Source: Nitrospinaceae bacterium (GTDB taxonomy: Bacteria; Nitrospinota; Nitrospinia; Nitrospinales; Nitrospinaceae). Taken from it: a stretch of 41,182 nucleotides of DNA. The notes beneath the pieces are model-generated. The model was not told where the DNA came from and made no database searches. It worked only from the letters and a program-made list of their open reading frames with translations. This document shows positions 22,679 through 32,912 of the stretch, one piece after another (position 1 is the first letter of the stretch; each line of letters opens with the position of its first letter). The translations under genes and the position numbers were made by a program. Location of the stretch: positions 1 through 41,182 of the forward strand of contig JAHELC010000012.1 in the NCBI GenBank assembly GCA_024644405.1. The letters run 5' to 3'.

Positions 22679-25600
22679 ATGGCCATTTCCAAAAGAAAAC
22701 TGATTTATCCGATATTTGTCACCCTGGTACTTCTGAGCCTGATGGTGATCGCGGTGGGTTACGTCCAGTTTAAGGATTTTGAAACTCTGCGCAATGCGGT
22801 GGCTGAGGAAATCCACGCGGAAACCCAACGGGAGGTACTGATCGGCAAGGCGCGACTGGATTTTACGGAAGGCATCGGAGTAGAGTTGGGGGAGTTGACG
22901 CTCAAGGGTTCCACCGCACAACAGCCTGATTTTACCTGCAAACAGGTTCTGGTGCTGTTGCATTGGCTTCCCCTGTTGAAAGGGGAAGTCAAAATCCGCA
23001 AGGTCATTTTTGAAGGCCTGATCGTACAAGTCACCCGCGACGACCAGGGAACTTTTAGTTTTGGTGATCTTTCCGCCGTAGAGGCAACCGGTTCCGGGGC
23101 CACCTTGACCGGTTTGGTCCGGGCGGCGCTGTTGCACAGTGTGTCGGTTCGGGAGAGTGAGTTGTGGCTGGTCGATCATTCGATTGCTTCCGGTTCCAAG
23201 CCTTTGGTCACCAAGATCAAAAACCTCTCCCTTTCACTCAACAAACATTTTATGAAGTCGTCGCTCCGGGTACATCTGGATGGGGATGTGCCGTTTGCGA
23301 AACAGGAAAGCGGAAGAGTTAAAGTGGACGGTAAACTGCAAATGCCTGAGGACTGGTCCCAAAACCTTTCCCAGGTGAGCCTGGAAGGAACTCTGCAGTT
23401 CAAGGATGTGGGAACGGAACCGTTTCAGCCCTATCTGGCAAAGGTGTTCGAGCAACATCCGGGCGAACATCTCGTGACTCTCGACACCCAGTTTGCAGGC
23501 ACGCTGGACGGCCACGTCCAGTTGTCCGGCTCTCTGAAGCATACGCCACGGGCGCCGACCCTTCAATCCGGTCTTCCCAGAACATCTTTGCCTGCTCCCG
23601 GAAGCCTCGACTATAACTTTGTTTTCAGCCGGGACACCGTGGAGTTCAAACAATTGGATTACCGGTCAGAGGATTTTTTGTTGATGATCAATGGAACCTA
23701 CGCCAGTTTTCTTTCCGACAAGGCCTGGTTGACGGTTACCCTGAAATCGGCTCCCTTCAAAATTGAAAACAGCACAGAATATCTTCCCTTGAAAGTCTTC
23801 AGCCGGGAGATTCACGATCGATTGCACGGCTTTTTAAAAAAGGGTGATATGGAGTTCGTCTCCCTGCATATTGAAGGACCCCGGACAATTTTTGAAGGCA
23901 GGCCCAGTGCGGAAATTGAAGCCTATGATTCGGGATCGATTCACCTGAACCAGGTGGAACTGGGTGAGGAAGCGTTGCCGCTGGAAGACGTGACCGGGGA
24001 TATCCAGTTTAAGGACGGGGTGGTGAAAGTAAAGGTTCAGGACGCCCATTATGAGCATATCGCAATCAAAAATTTAGAGGGCACGGTAACGCACCCGTTG
24101 ACAGATCCCTGGGTTGCGGGAAGCCTGGAAGCTGAGGGGGCATTGGCGCCGCTGGCACTTTTGATCGAAAAGAAATGGACTCTGCCTGAGGGATTGGCCT
24201 TTCTAAAAGATTTCAAACGCATTCAAGGAGTCGGTTACGGCAAACTCGTTGTCCTGGGGCCGTTGCATCAAATGGAAAAACTCAAGTGGTCGGGAAACGT
24301 TATCCTCGAGCGTGCCGGCTTTGTCACCAGGAGATGGCCGGCTCCGGTGCGCAATATCAATGGAAAAATTCTGTTCTCCCGGATGACCGGACCGACTGGC
24401 AAATCGATAAAAAATGTAAAACCGCAACCCGTTTGGAGTCTCTGGTTTGAAAAATTCAGTGGAGAGCTGGGAAGCCACACCTTCCGGGAAATCCACGGGA
24501 AGTCAATTGTCGTGAAGGGTGTCCCGATAAAGGAGGTGCAGGGTAAAATTCAGCTGGGCGAGTTGAAGGCCGAGCAGGTGATTGCCGCGCCGTTTGAAGG
24601 CAAATACGAATCATTTTTCAAGCCTGTTCTGGTGGAAAGCGGGGAGGTGGGTTTCAAGTTTCAAAATACAGGACCCGGGCCGGGGAGAAAACAGTCTCAT
24701 AACAAAGGTTCTTTGAAAATCAGAAAATTGTTTATGAAGCATTCCAAAGGATTTCGTCCACTGAAAAACCTGAGCGCCACCGTGTTGTTTGATGACCACA
24801 ACATTAACCTGGAGACCACCGGTGGCTGGTATGGCGACTCTCCCCTCAAGCTCAAGGGCCATTTCAAAAACTATTCCGAAGCCGATCCGGAGCTGGTTGT
24901 AACCGCCCGTTCCACGGGTTTTTTGAGACAGGATTTTGCCGGTTTTCCTTTTTTGGAAACTCTGGAGTACCAGGGGCCTGCAAAAGTGGATTTGAAATTC
25001 CACTACACCGACCAGTTCATGAAGCTGGATAAGAAAGTGGACTTGACCCGGGTTTCGTACCGGTACAAAAATTTCCTGATCAAACCCGAAAACGTTGCAA
25101 ACTCAATCGAAGCTTCCGCCACGCTGGATCCTGAAGGGAGAGTTGAATTTAATAAAGTGATCTTCGAGTTGGAGGGCAGCAGGGTAAACGGAAAAGGGAA
25201 ACTGAAAAGCTTTGACGACCCCCAGTTTTCCATCCAGTTGGGATCGGACCATTTCAAAACCTGGCCCGCTTCGCAATACATTCGCCCGCTTCAAGGATCT
25301 TTGGGAGGCGATGCTCATTTTCATATATCGGCGCAAGGCAACTTCAGAAACCTGGCAGAGGCAGTGCTTCAGGGAAGTGTCCAGTTGAAAGGAATCGAAT
25401 ACAAACCCGATGATTTTCTCGTGCCCATCAAATTCAACGCGGATATGAAATTCAAGAACAAGCATTTTCAAATTCATAATGGGAAGCTTGAGGCGAAAGG
25501 TTCCAAGATTTTTTTCGATGGGGATTATCAGGGGGGAGAGGCCCCTCATGTGCATCTCCAGCTGGTCGGACCCGGCTTGGATTTGAATCAGATGGTTTCC

Positions 25601-26527
25601 CAGGAAGGCAAACCCTCGAAAGGATTTTTGCACTGGTTGGGTGAAACCCGCGTGTTTTCCAAGGGGTCGGGGGAAATTAAAATCAAGCTCAACCGGTTTG
25701 CCCAGAAATTCTGGACTCTACCCAAAATAAACGGAAAGCTTACGTTCAAGGATCAAATCCTGCAAACCAACAACCTGACTCTCGGTCAACCCAAGATCGA
25801 TCAGGTGATGATCATGGGTAAATTACGTCTGACCGATCTTCAAAATCCCTCGTTTGATGCGGTCCTGATCTCCCGCGGGGTTCCGGTAGAATCATTATTT
25901 GCCAAGTTCGGAGATATGTTTCATGCGTCGTTGACGGGGCAAACCGTCTGGTTGAAGGCTCATCTGCAGGGGCAGGGCGGAGATCTCAAACAAATCACCC
26001 GGAGTTTGAAAGGCCGGTTGTCTTTTGACTTGAAGGACGGGCGTATCAATACGGGAAGGCTTTTGAACGGCGTGGTGAAACTGTTTGGAATTACCGTCGA
26101 CCCGGCGACGGTCGCGGAAAGAGCTCGCCAGCACAATACGGGTTATCTACAGATTTTCGGGGATTTTAAGGTTCTCAATGGAGTGGCGCGTACGGAAAAC
26201 TTTTTGTACGAGGAAAAGGGACAACGCATGACCCTGGTCGGGGCCTTCGATCTCAACACCAGCCGAATGGGAACCGTGGTCGGCGTCGCTCCATTTCGCC
26301 GGGTGGGACGCGTGATCGAACAGATCCCGATCCTGGGGCACATCGTGACCGGCGGTAAAGAGGGGAGTTTGATCACCAGCTATTACAAAGTCGAAGGTCC
26401 CTTCAACAATCCCCAGGTCGAATCGGTGCCTTTCAAATCGATCAGTGAAAAAATACTGAATACGATGGAAAGCATCATCACCGCGCCGAGCGACCTTTTT
26501 ACCGAAAAGGAACCGGCCCATCCCTGA
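22679..26527 (+). CDS. Large AsmA/YhdP-like envelope protein
   Basis: 1282 residues. One N-terminal transmembrane anchor (about 9-29, YPIFVTLVLLSLMVIAVGYV) is followed by a very long, beta-rich repeat architecture with the alternating G-x-h-h pattern seen in AsmA, TamB and YhdP proteins. The C-terminus has the AsmA-like segment FDLKDGRINTGRLLNGVVKLFGITV, followed by LQIFGDFKVLNGVARTENFLYEEKGQRMTLVGAFDL and a PFRRVGRVIEQIPILGHIVTGG motif recognisable in DUF3971/AsmA_2 proteins. Such proteins are thought to bridge inner and outer membranes and carry lipid. No SD is visible before the ATG. The gene is isolated, with a minus-strand operon downstream. Subfamily is uncertain. Confidence 0.85.
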   Translation: MAISKRKLIYPIFVTLVLLSLMVIAVGYVQFKDFETLRNAVAEEIHAETQREVLIGKARLDFTEGIGVELGELTLKGSTAQQPDFTCKQVLVLLHWLPLLKGEVKIRKVIFEGLIVQVTRDDQGTFSFGDLSAVEATGSGATLTGLVRAALLHSVSVRESELWLVDHSIASGSKPLVTKIKNLSLSLNKHFMKSSLRVHLDGDVPFAKQESGRVKVDGKLQMPEDWSQNLSQVSLEGTLQFKDVGTEPFQPYLAKVFEQHPGEHLVTLDTQFAGTLDGHVQLSGSLKHTPRAPTLQSGLPRTSLPAPGSLDYNFVFSRDTVEFKQLDYRSEDFLLMINGTYASFLSDKAWLTVTLKSAPFKIENSTEYLPLKVFSREIHDRLHGFLKKGDMEFVSLHIEGPRTIFEGRPSAEIEAYDSGSIHLNQVELGEEALPLEDVTGDIQFKDGVVKVKVQDAHYEHIAIKNLEGTVTHPLTDPWVAGSLEAEGALAPLALLIEKKWTLPEGLAFLKDFKRIQGVGYGKLVVLGPLHQMEKLKWSGNVILERAGFVTRRWPAPVRNINGKILFSRMTGPTGKSIKNVKPQPVWSLWFEKFSGELGSHTFREIHGKSIVVKGVPIKEVQGKIQLGELKAEQVIAAPFEGKYESFFKPVLVESGEVGFKFQNTGPGPGRKQSHNKGSLKIRKLFMKHSKGFRPLKNLSATVLFDDHNINLETTGGWYGDSPLKLKGHFKNYSEADPELVVTARSTGFLRQDFAGFPFLETLEYQGPAKVDLKFHYTDQFMKLDKKVDLTRVSYRYKNFLIKPENVANSIEASATLDPEGRVEFNKVIFELEGSRVNGKGKLKSFDDPQFSIQLGSDHFKTWPASQYIRPLQGSLGGDAHFHISAQGNFRNLAEAVLQGSVQLKGIEYKPDDFLVPIKFNADMKFKNKHFQIHNGKLEAKGSKIFFDGDYQGGEAPHVHLQLVGPGLDLNQMVSQEGKPSKGFLHWLGETRVFSKGSGEIKIKLNRFAQKFWTLPKINGKLTFKDQILQTNNLTLGQPKIDQVMIMGKLRLTDLQNPSFDAVLISRGVPVESLFAKFGDMFHASLTGQTVWLKAHLQGQGGDLKQITRSLKGRLSFDLKDGRINTGRLLNGVVKLFGITVDPATVAERARQHNTGYLQIFGDFKVLNGVARTENFLYEEKGQRMTLVGAFDLNTSRMGTVVGVAPFRRVGRVIEQIPILGHIVTGGKEGSLITSYYKVEGPFNNPQVESVPFKSISEKILNTMESIITAPSDLFTEKEPAHP

Positions 26528-26535
26528 CTTTCGGG

Positions 26536-26817
26536 TTAATAGTCCGTGATGTTGACGATGTGCAGGTCCTGTGGAACCTTGCCCAGGTGATGGGCGAGCG
26601 CGGCATGAATGGCAGCGACGTGGTCCTCTTCGGGAACGGCCCCTGTGGCCGATGCAGGCGCGACCGGGGCCCGAGCCCGCGACGCAGGCGCGGGCGGAGC
26701 TGAGTAGGGCAGGAAATGAACGAGCGCCCGGATCACCCCGATCAAAATCCCCAGCACCAGGAAAATGACTCCCATGGCCAGTATGGAAACTTGGATGGAT
26801 TCAATGATCAGTGACAT
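26536..26817 (-). CDS. oadG: Na+-pumping decarboxylase gamma chain (OadG-like)
   Basis: 93 residues. One transmembrane helix near the N-terminus (about 8-33, SIQVSILAMGVIFLVLGILIGVI), an Ala/Pro linker (YSAPPAPASRARAPVAPASA) and a C-terminal helical segment (EDHVAAIHAALAHHLGKVPQ). This is the common layout of OadG-like chains, in which the helix anchors OadA to OadB. The context settles the assignment: it lies 3 bp after oadB in the oad operon. The C-terminal tail ends in HIVNITDY rather than the His/Asp-rich zinc-binding tail of classical OadG, as far as I recall. Confidence 0.8.
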   Translation of the reverse strand: MSLIIESIQVSILAMGVIFLVLGILIGVIRALVHFLPYSAPPAPASRARAPVAPASATGAVPEEDHVAAIHAALAHHLGKVPQDLHIVNITDY

Positions 26818-26820
26818 GGT

Positions 26821-28020
26821 TTATTGACCCAGCGAAGCTGTGACCGTTTTAAGGGTTTCCACCGCCGCATGCCCGGAGCCGGCATCGCCCGACCCGAACA
26901 GGGATAAAAAAACACCCGCCGCGACGGCACTGCCAATCACACCCGCCACGTTGGGGCCCATAGCGTGCATGAGCAGGAAATTGGTTTTGTTGGTTTCCTG
27001 TCCCACTTTTTGCGACACCCGCGCGGCCATGGGAACAGCCGACACTCCCGCCGATCCGATCAGCGGATTGACCTTGCCTCCCGAGGTGATATACATAATT
27101 TTGCCGAACAACACCCCGCCGGCGGTTGCCATGCAGAATGCCAGCAGGCCCAACACAATGATCTTGATGGTATCCGAGGTTAGAAACGTTTCCGCCGTCA
27201 TCGAAGAACCCACCGCCAGCGCCAGCAGGATAGTCACTATATTGATCAAATGGGTCTGCGAGGTTTCATGCAGACGCGCCGTGACTCCGGATTCCCGGAA
27301 CAGATTGCCCAGCATGAACATTCCCATTAACGGTGCGACTCCCGGAAGCATCAATACAATCACGAGGGTCGAAGCGATGGGAAAAATAATTTTTACCGTC
27401 GGCGAAATCGGTTTTAATTGCTCCATTTTGACGGCGCGTTCTTTTTCCGTGGTCAGCAGGCGCATGATGGGCGGTTGAATCATTGGCACCAGCGACATGT
27501 AGGAATAAGCCGCCACCGCAATTGGGCCCAATAAGTGAGGCGCCAGTTTGGCCGCCAGGAAGATCGATGTCGGCCCGTCGGCGCCGCCGATGATACCGAT
27601 AGCAGCGGCTTCCTGCAGGTTGAATCCCAGCGCCACCGCCCCGATGAGGGTCGTATAAACTCCGATTTGTGCCGCCGCGCCCAACATCAGGGTCGAGGGA
27701 TTGGCCAGCAGGGGACCAAAATCGGTCAACGCCCCGACACCCAGAAAGATCAGCGGGGGCAGAATTTCGTGCCGCACTCCAAAATAAAAAAAGTTGAAGA
27801 GCCCGCCTTCATTGGTATTGGCCATCATGCTGAGCGGCAGGTTGGCCAGCAGGCAACCGAATCCGATGGGGAGCAGGAGCAGGGGCTCGAACTTTTTCCA
27901 AATGGCGAGATACACCAGAACCAGAGAAATGACGATCATCACTCCCTGACCGGGCGCGATTGCGATCAGCCCGGTGGAGTGGAAAATTTTGCTGAGTGCT
28001 TCCTGAAAACTAAAATCCAT
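26821..28020 (-). CDS. oadB: Na+-transporting oxaloacetate decarboxylase, beta subunit
   Basis: 399 residues, about eleven hydrophobic segments; the Na+ channel and carboxybiotin decarboxylase. Conserved segments include [35 protein letters not shown] (written here across two pieces; the Asp of GGADGPT couples Na+ and H+), and [15 protein letters not shown], then [19 protein letters not shown]. Its start codon shares one base with the oadA stop (TAATG), so the two are co-translated. It could also serve a methylmalonyl-CoA decarboxylase, but OadA nearby supports oxaloacetate. Confidence 0.93.
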   Translation of the reverse strand: MDFSFQEALSKIFHSTGLIAIAPGQGVMIVISLVLVYLAIWKKFEPLLLLPIGFGCLLANLPLSMMANTNEGGLFNFFYFGVRHEILPPLIFLGVGALTDFGPLLANPSTLMLGAAAQIGVYTTLIGAVALGFNLQEAAAIGIIGGADGPTSIFLAAKLAPHLLGPIAVAAYSYMSLVPMIQPPIMRLLTTEKERAVKMEQLKPISPTVKIIFPIASTLVIVLMLPGVAPLMGMFMLGNLFRESGVTARLHETSQTHLINIVTILLALAVGSSMTAETFLTSDTIKIIVLGLLAFCMATAGGVLFGKIMYITSGGKVNPLIGSAGVSAVPMAARVSQKVGQETNKTNFLLMHAMGPNVAGVIGSAVAAGVFLSLFGSGDAGSGHAAVETLKTVTASLGQ

Positions 28021-29816
28021 TATGCAATATGAATGAGTTCATCGCCGGTCTGGACGTTCGCGCCTTCTTGCACCAGGATGGAGTTGACAGTTCCACTGTG
28101 AGGAGTGTGCACCTCAGTTTCCATTTTCATGGATTCCAGAATCATGACTGTGTCCCCTTCATTCACCTGATCGCCCACTTTGCATTTCAGCGCAAACACG
28201 GAGCCGGGTAATGGAGAGGTGACGGCTTTGTTGGATCCGTTCGAGGAAGGCGCCGGAGCCGCCGCAGGCGCGGGTGCCGCTGCGGGTTGAGGGGCGGCCA
28301 CAGGAGCCGGGGCTCCCGCACCGGTTCCAACTTGTACCGAATAGGGTCTGCCGTTCACGGTAACCGTATAGACGGCTGGGCCACCGGCGGGTGCGGCGGC
28401 CGGGGCCGACGGCGCAGGGGGCGGAGCCTTGGCTGGTTGTGCCTGAGGAGCTGGAGATTCCGGCTCGGTATACGGTTTGCCGCGGGTTTCAAAAAATTTC
28501 AACGCGACCTTCGGAAACATGGCATAGGTCAGCCGGTCCTCATCATTCTTGGCCGCATCCCCCGCTTCTTCGACAATGGTATCCCATTCCGGCACCAGCA
28601 GATCGGCGGGACGGCAGTCGATCACCTTCTGGTCCTTCGCCACTTTCTCCAGCAGTTCCGGATCGATTTCCCCGGGCAGCTTTCCGTATTTTCCCAGCAC
28701 GCATTCGCGCGTTTCCTTGGTGATGATTTTATAACGCTCGCCGGTCAGTATGTTCAGGGTGGCCTGCGAGCCGACAATCTGGCTGGTGGGGGTGACCAAC
28801 GGCGGGTATCCTAAATCTTTCCGCACGCGAGGCACTTCTTCCAGCACTTCATCCAATTTGTCGAGGGCGTTCTGGTCCCGCAACTGATTTTCCATATTGG
28901 AGATCATGCCACCGGGGATTTGCGATTTGAGAATATTGATGTCCACGCCGACAAAATTACTTTCGAACCGGGCATAACTTTTGCGTACTTCCTTGAAGTA
29001 ATTGGCGATTTCTTCCAGGGCCTCCAGGTCGAGCCCGGTATCCCGGGGCGTACCCTTCAGGGCCGCCACCACACACTCGGTGGCGTAGTGGGAGGTTCCC
29101 ATGGACAGGGTGGAAATTGCGGTATCGACCATATCCAATCCCTCATCGATGGCGCACTGGATGTTCATTCCCGCCAGGCCGGTGGTCGAGTGGGTGTGAA
29201 GATGGATGGGAATCTTGATGGTTTTCTTGAGTTCACGGATCAGAGGTGTAGTGACCTGCGGGGTCAGCAGGCCCGCCATGTCCTTGATACACAGTATATC
29301 CGAGCCGAGGTTCACCAAATCCTTCGCCATTTTGATGTACAGCTCGATGTTGTGTAGCGGGCTGACGGTGTAGCTGATACACCCTTCCACGATGCCGCCG
29401 CATTTTTTGGCGGTTTTGACCGCGACTTCGATATTACGCAGGTCGTTCAATGCATCAAATATCCGGAAAATTTCAATTCCCACATCGTAAGATTGTTTGA
29501 CAAACCGTTCGACGATGTCGTCGGCGTAGTGCCGGTAACCGACACAATTCTGCCCGCGCAGCAGCATCTGGAGCGGGGTATTGGGTATTTTCTTCTTGAG
29601 TTGCCGGGCCCGTTCCCACGGATCCTCGTTCAAAAAGCGGATACAGGTGTCGAAGGTGGCTCCGCCCCACGCCTCTAGCGAGAAAAAACCGACGGCATCC
29701 AGTTTTTCCGCGATCGGGAGCATGTCCTCCGTTTTCATGCGAGTGGCTAACAGCGACTGATGGGCGTCTCTTAAAACCACTTCCGTAACTTTAAGAGGAT
29801 TCGGTGTTTTGTTCAT
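28020..29816 (-). CDS. oadA: Na+-transporting oxaloacetate decarboxylase, alpha subunit (biotin carboxyltransferase)
   Basis: 598 residues. The N-terminal HMGL-like carboxyltransferase domain has the metal Asp in [17 protein letters not shown], the catalytic Lys in CIKDMAGLL and metal histidines in [17 protein letters not shown] domain follows, then an Ala/Pro linker, then a biotinyl domain with ESMKMET carrying the biotinylated Lys near the C-terminus. It transfers CO2 from oxaloacetate to biotin; OadB then releases it while exporting Na+. The start at 29816 has AAGGA about 10 nt upstream; the in-frame ATG at 29849 lacks an SD. Pyruvate carboxylase subunit B is the other option, but oadB and oadG adjacent make OadA more likely. 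Confidence 0.92.
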   Translation of the reverse strand: MNKTPNPLKVTEVVLRDAHQSLLATRMKTEDMLPIAEKLDAVGFFSLEAWGGATFDTCIRFLNEDPWERARQLKKKIPNTPLQMLLRGQNCVGYRHYADDIVERFVKQSYDVGIEIFRIFDALNDLRNIEVAVKTAKKCGGIVEGCISYTVSPLHNIELYIKMAKDLVNLGSDILCIKDMAGLLTPQVTTPLIRELKKTIKIPIHLHTHSTTGLAGMNIQCAIDEGLDMVDTAISTLSMGTSHYATECVVAALKGTPRDTGLDLEALEEIANYFKEVRKSYARFESNFVGVDINILKSQIPGGMISNMENQLRDQNALDKLDEVLEEVPRVRKDLGYPPLVTPTSQIVGSQATLNILTGERYKIITKETRECVLGKYGKLPGEIDPELLEKVAKDQKVIDCRPADLLVPEWDTIVEEAGDAAKNDEDRLTYAMFPKVALKFFETRGKPYTEPESPAPQAQPAKAPPPAPSAPAAAPAGGPAVYTVTVNGRPYSVQVGTGAGAPAPVAAPQPAAAPAPAAAPAPSSNGSNKAVTSPLPGSVFALKCKVGDQVNEGDTVMILESMKMETEVHTPHSGTVNSILVQEGANVQTGDELIHIA

Positions 29817-29924
29817 TCCGAGTCTATCCTTATGGTAAAGCTTCCCCATTACAGGGGAACCCTGATTGTGTGAAATTAGGCTTTTCTATCTATTTGAGGA
29901 ATTGGAAAATCGAGTCTTTCCGAT

Positions 29925-29963
29925 GAATAGCCGCACCAAGGAATGCCATTCGTCCGGCTATTC
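29925..29963. promoter_or_regulatory. Nested inverted repeat upstream of oadA
   Basis: GAATAGCCG (29925-29933) and CGGCTATTC (29955-29963) form a perfect 9-bp inverted repeat. Its 21-bp spacer contains a smaller GAAT/ATTC palindrome. It lies about 110 bp before oadA and about 60 bp before the trkH stop end. An operator or mRNA hairpin is possible. A second hairpin, GAAATAG/CTATTTC, spans the trkH stop (30014-30030). Confidence 0.4.
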
Positions 29964-30013
29964 TTCACAAAGGAAACAGGTGAATACTAATCAATTGAAA
30001 AGGCAAAATCAAT

Positions 30014-30030
30014 GAAATAGTGGCTATTTC
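30014..30030 (-). terminator. Weak terminator-like hairpin at the trkH stop
   Basis: A perfect 7-bp stem (GAAATAG/CTATTTC) with a 3-nt loop overlaps the stop codon of trkH. The minus-strand sequence beyond it is T-rich but interrupted, so it may end the trkAH transcript only partly. Confidence 0.35.
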
Positions 30031-31493
30031 CGCCAGGTCATGGGCAGGAACAGCAGGAGAATACCGAAAACTTCCAGGCGGCCCATTAACATCCATAAAA
30101 TAAGGATCCATTTGCCCCCTTCCGGCAGGCCGGCGTAATCGGCCGCAGGCCCGACATTCCCCATGCCGGGACCGATATTGAACAGGCAGGCGATGGACGC
30201 ACTGAAGGCGGTGGTCAGATCGACTCCCATAAACGCCAGTGCAATAAAGCCCACCCCGGTCAAACCGAGAAACAATCCCGACAACGCCACCACGTTCATC
30301 ACATAATCCGGCGGCAGGGGTTTTTGTCCCACTTTGATGCTGACCACCGAGCGCGGATGGATCAATTTCTGGAGTTCGCGGAGGATGACTTTGAACAGAA
30401 TGATGACGCGGATGATTTTAAACGATCCACTGGTGGAACCGGAGCAGCCCCCCACCATCATGATGATCACCATGAGGATTCTGAGGTAATCGGGCCACAG
30501 GTTGAAGTCGTCGGTGGCATACCCGGTGGTGGAATTGATGGAGACTACATTAAACGCCGCGCGTCGGAAGGCATGCTCCAGGGTGTCGCCGTTGGCATAA
30601 GCCAGGCCAAGGGTGGTCACCGCCACGGCGATTACAATCATGGTCACGTAGAAGCGGAATTCCGGATTTTGAAAGACGACTTTTAAATTTCCCTGGATGA
30701 GGTGGTAATGCAATGCAAAGTTCATCCCGCCGAGAAACATAAACAAGATGATTACGGTTTCAAAGTACAGGTTGTTGAAATGGCCAACACTGGCCTGGTG
30801 CGGAGAAAAGCCGCCTGTCGCCACCGTCGAGAAGGTGTGGCAGACCGCGTCGAACAGTCCCATTCCTCCTACCTTCAACAGAGCGATTTCCGCCAGGGTC
30901 AGCACCAGATAGGTTTTCCATAAGACTTTGGCCGTTTCCGCGAGGCGCGGTTTCATGCGTTCCACGGTCGCGCCGCCCGGTATTTCCGCCTTGAATAACT
31001 GGAAACTGCCGATGCCCAGTGCCGGAAAGATGGCCAGCGACAGGATGATGATTCCCATGCCCCCCAACCATTGCATCATGTTGCGCCAAAACAGAATGCC
31101 GTGGGGTACCGCGTCGATGTGGGTGAGAATCGACGCCCCGGTGGTGGTGAAGCCGCTCATGCTCTCAAAATAGGCATCGACGAATTCGGGACAGACCCCG
31201 GTCAGATAAAACGGCAGGGCGCCAAAAAAGGTGATGGTGATCCAGGCCACACCGACGATGACGAAACCTTCGCGTTCCCGCAATTTTTCAATGCCGGAAG
31301 GCAGCAGTCTCCACAACAGCAAACCGGTAACACCCGAGCTGATGCAGGAAGTGAGAAAAGCGTTGAGGGGCGTCGGGTGGTCGGGTAAAGCGGGGTCGGC
31401 ATAAAACAGGGAAATAGCCAACGGAACCAGCAGGATCCCGGAAAGCAGAATCAGCAGAATGCCGACGACATTGAAAATCGCTTTAAGGTTCAT
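30024..31493 (-). CDS. trkH: K+ uptake protein TrkH
   Basis: 489 residues, inner-membrane K+ channel-like subunit with many hydrophobic segments. All four selectivity-filter loops are present: FTTTGASIL, FSTVATGGFS, INSTTGYATD and FNIGPGMGNVGP, as in TrkH/KtrB. The length suits TrkH. The start shares one base with the trkA stop (TGATG), so channel and regulator are made together. In Trk systems uptake is gated by TrkA binding ATP or NAD(H). Its place beside the Na+ pump suits a saline habitat. Confidence 0.95.
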   Translation of the reverse strand: MNLKAIFNVVGILLILLSGILLVPLAISLFYADPALPDHPTPLNAFLTSCISSGVTGLLLWRLLPSGIEKLREREGFVIVGVAWITITFFGALPFYLTGVCPEFVDAYFESMSGFTTTGASILTHIDAVPHGILFWRNMMQWLGGMGIIILSLAIFPALGIGSFQLFKAEIPGGATVERMKPRLAETAKVLWKTYLVLTLAEIALLKVGGMGLFDAVCHTFSTVATGGFSPHQASVGHFNNLYFETVIILFMFLGGMNFALHYHLIQGNLKVVFQNPEFRFYVTMIVIAVAVTTLGLAYANGDTLEHAFRRAAFNVVSINSTTGYATDDFNLWPDYLRILMVIIMMVGGCSGSTSGSFKIIRVIILFKVILRELQKLIHPRSVVSIKVGQKPLPPDYVMNVVALSGLFLGLTGVGFIALAFMGVDLTTAFSASIACLFNIGPGMGNVGPAADYAGLPEGGKWILILWMLMGRLEVFGILLLFLPMTWRK

Positions 31494-32860
31494 CAGGAAA
31501 GGAACGAGGACTTTTTACCGAATATTTTTTCGATTTTACCGATGCAATCCGGCAGGGTCACGACAATCACCGTGTCTCCTTCGAGGATTTCGGTGGACCC
31601 GCCGGGCACCACCATTTCGCCGTTCTTTCTCAAAATGGCGCCGATGATGGACTGCTCCGGTATATTCAGTTGATTGATGCGCCTGCCGATGGCGGCGCTT
31701 TTTGAAGTAGCAACAATTTCCAGCACTTCGGCTTCGCCCTCGATCAGTTTGTACAGATTGACAACCTGGCCCTTGCGGAGGTGTTTGAGAATTTCCGAAA
31801 CGGTGATCAGCCGCGGGTTGATGGTGATATCCATCCCAATAGAATCCAGGATGGGCAGGTAGTCGGGATCGTTGGTGATGACGACAGCCCGTTTAGCGCC
31901 GTGCTTCTTGGCCAGCAGAGCCGACAGGATATTCATTTCATCATCATCGGAAAGCGAAAGAAAGAGATCCGCGTCTTTCATGTTGATGTCGTTGAACAGG
32001 TCCGGGTCCGTGCCACTGCCGTGCAGAATAGTGGTGTGTTCCAGGATATCCGCCGCTTCGTTGGCCATTTCCATTGAAGGTTCGATGATGGAGACATCGC
32101 TGATAAATTCATCCAGTTCCCGCGCCAGATTGATGGTCACGGAATTGGCCCCGAAGATGATCACCTTCTGGATTTCGTTCGCCTGCTTGTTGAGCATGGG
32201 CAGAACCAGCGGCAGAAAATCGTGGTCGACCAGAACGTAAATTTTGTCTCCCGCGCGAATCCGGTTTTCGTATTTTGGAATGATCATTTTGCCTTCGCGT
32301 ACGATCGCCACCACCAGAAAGGCGTTGAGTTCGCTCACTTCGCGGATTTCTTCGATGGTTTTTCCGGCCAGTGGAGCGTCCTCCGGCACGTCGAACCCGC
32401 GGAACAAAATCTGGCCGTCGGCAAATTCGGCGACGTTGACCGCACCGGGAGTTTTGATGATCTTGAGAATGGAGTCGATGATGATCTCCGCCGGATTGAT
32501 GGCGTGATCGACAAACAGTTCCTTCGGTTTGAAGACCTGGCTTTCGCCGGTGAGTTCCATATTGCGCAGCCGGGCGAAGGTTTCCTTCACTTCAAACTTA
32601 TGGGCCAGAAAACAGACCATCAGGTTGATCTCGTCCTTGTCGGTGACGGCGATGACCATTTTCGCATCCAGGATACGTCCCTGGATCAGCGTGCTGGGCA
32701 GACAGCCGTTGCCGCGGATGGCGAGCACATCCAGTTTTTCGGAAATGCGCTGGATTTTTTCGGCATCGGTATCGATGATGGAAATGTCGTGGCCTTCGTG
32801 AGAAAGTTCCTGAGCCAGGTTGAAGCCCACAATGCCGGCGCCGACAATGAGAATATTCAT
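31493..32860 (-). CDS. trkA: Trk system K+ channel regulator TrkA
   Basis: 455 residues with duplicated RCK_N-RCK_C architecture. The first Rossmann NAD(H) motif is GAGIVGFNLAQEL (7-19), ending with the conserved acidic IIDTD; the second begins IFGANSVTINLARELDE, near 235. Each is followed by a TrkA_C ligand-binding domain (for example GAPLAGKTI-like and AIGRRINQLNIPEQSIIGAI). The duplication is typical of TrkA rather than KtrA. It is cytoplasmic and gates TrkH. The gap to hflC upstream is 52 bp, so it may be cotranscribed with hflKC. Confidence 0.95.
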   Translation of the reverse strand: MNILIVGAGIVGFNLAQELSHEGHDISIIDTDAEKIQRISEKLDVLAIRGNGCLPSTLIQGRILDAKMVIAVTDKDEINLMVCFLAHKFEVKETFARLRNMELTGESQVFKPKELFVDHAINPAEIIIDSILKIIKTPGAVNVAEFADGQILFRGFDVPEDAPLAGKTIEEIREVSELNAFLVVAIVREGKMIIPKYENRIRAGDKIYVLVDHDFLPLVLPMLNKQANEIQKVIIFGANSVTINLARELDEFISDVSIIEPSMEMANEAADILEHTTILHGSGTDPDLFNDINMKDADLFLSLSDDDEMNILSALLAKKHGAKRAVVITNDPDYLPILDSIGMDITINPRLITVSEILKHLRKGQVVNLYKLIEGEAEVLEIVATSKSAAIGRRINQLNIPEQSIIGAILRKNGEMVVPGGSTEILEGDTVIVVTLPDCIGKIEKIFGKKSSFLS

Positions 32861-32912
32861 AGGAATGGGGCTGGGCTGGAGGTCGGGATCATAACGGTGG
32901 AATGACCCTGGT

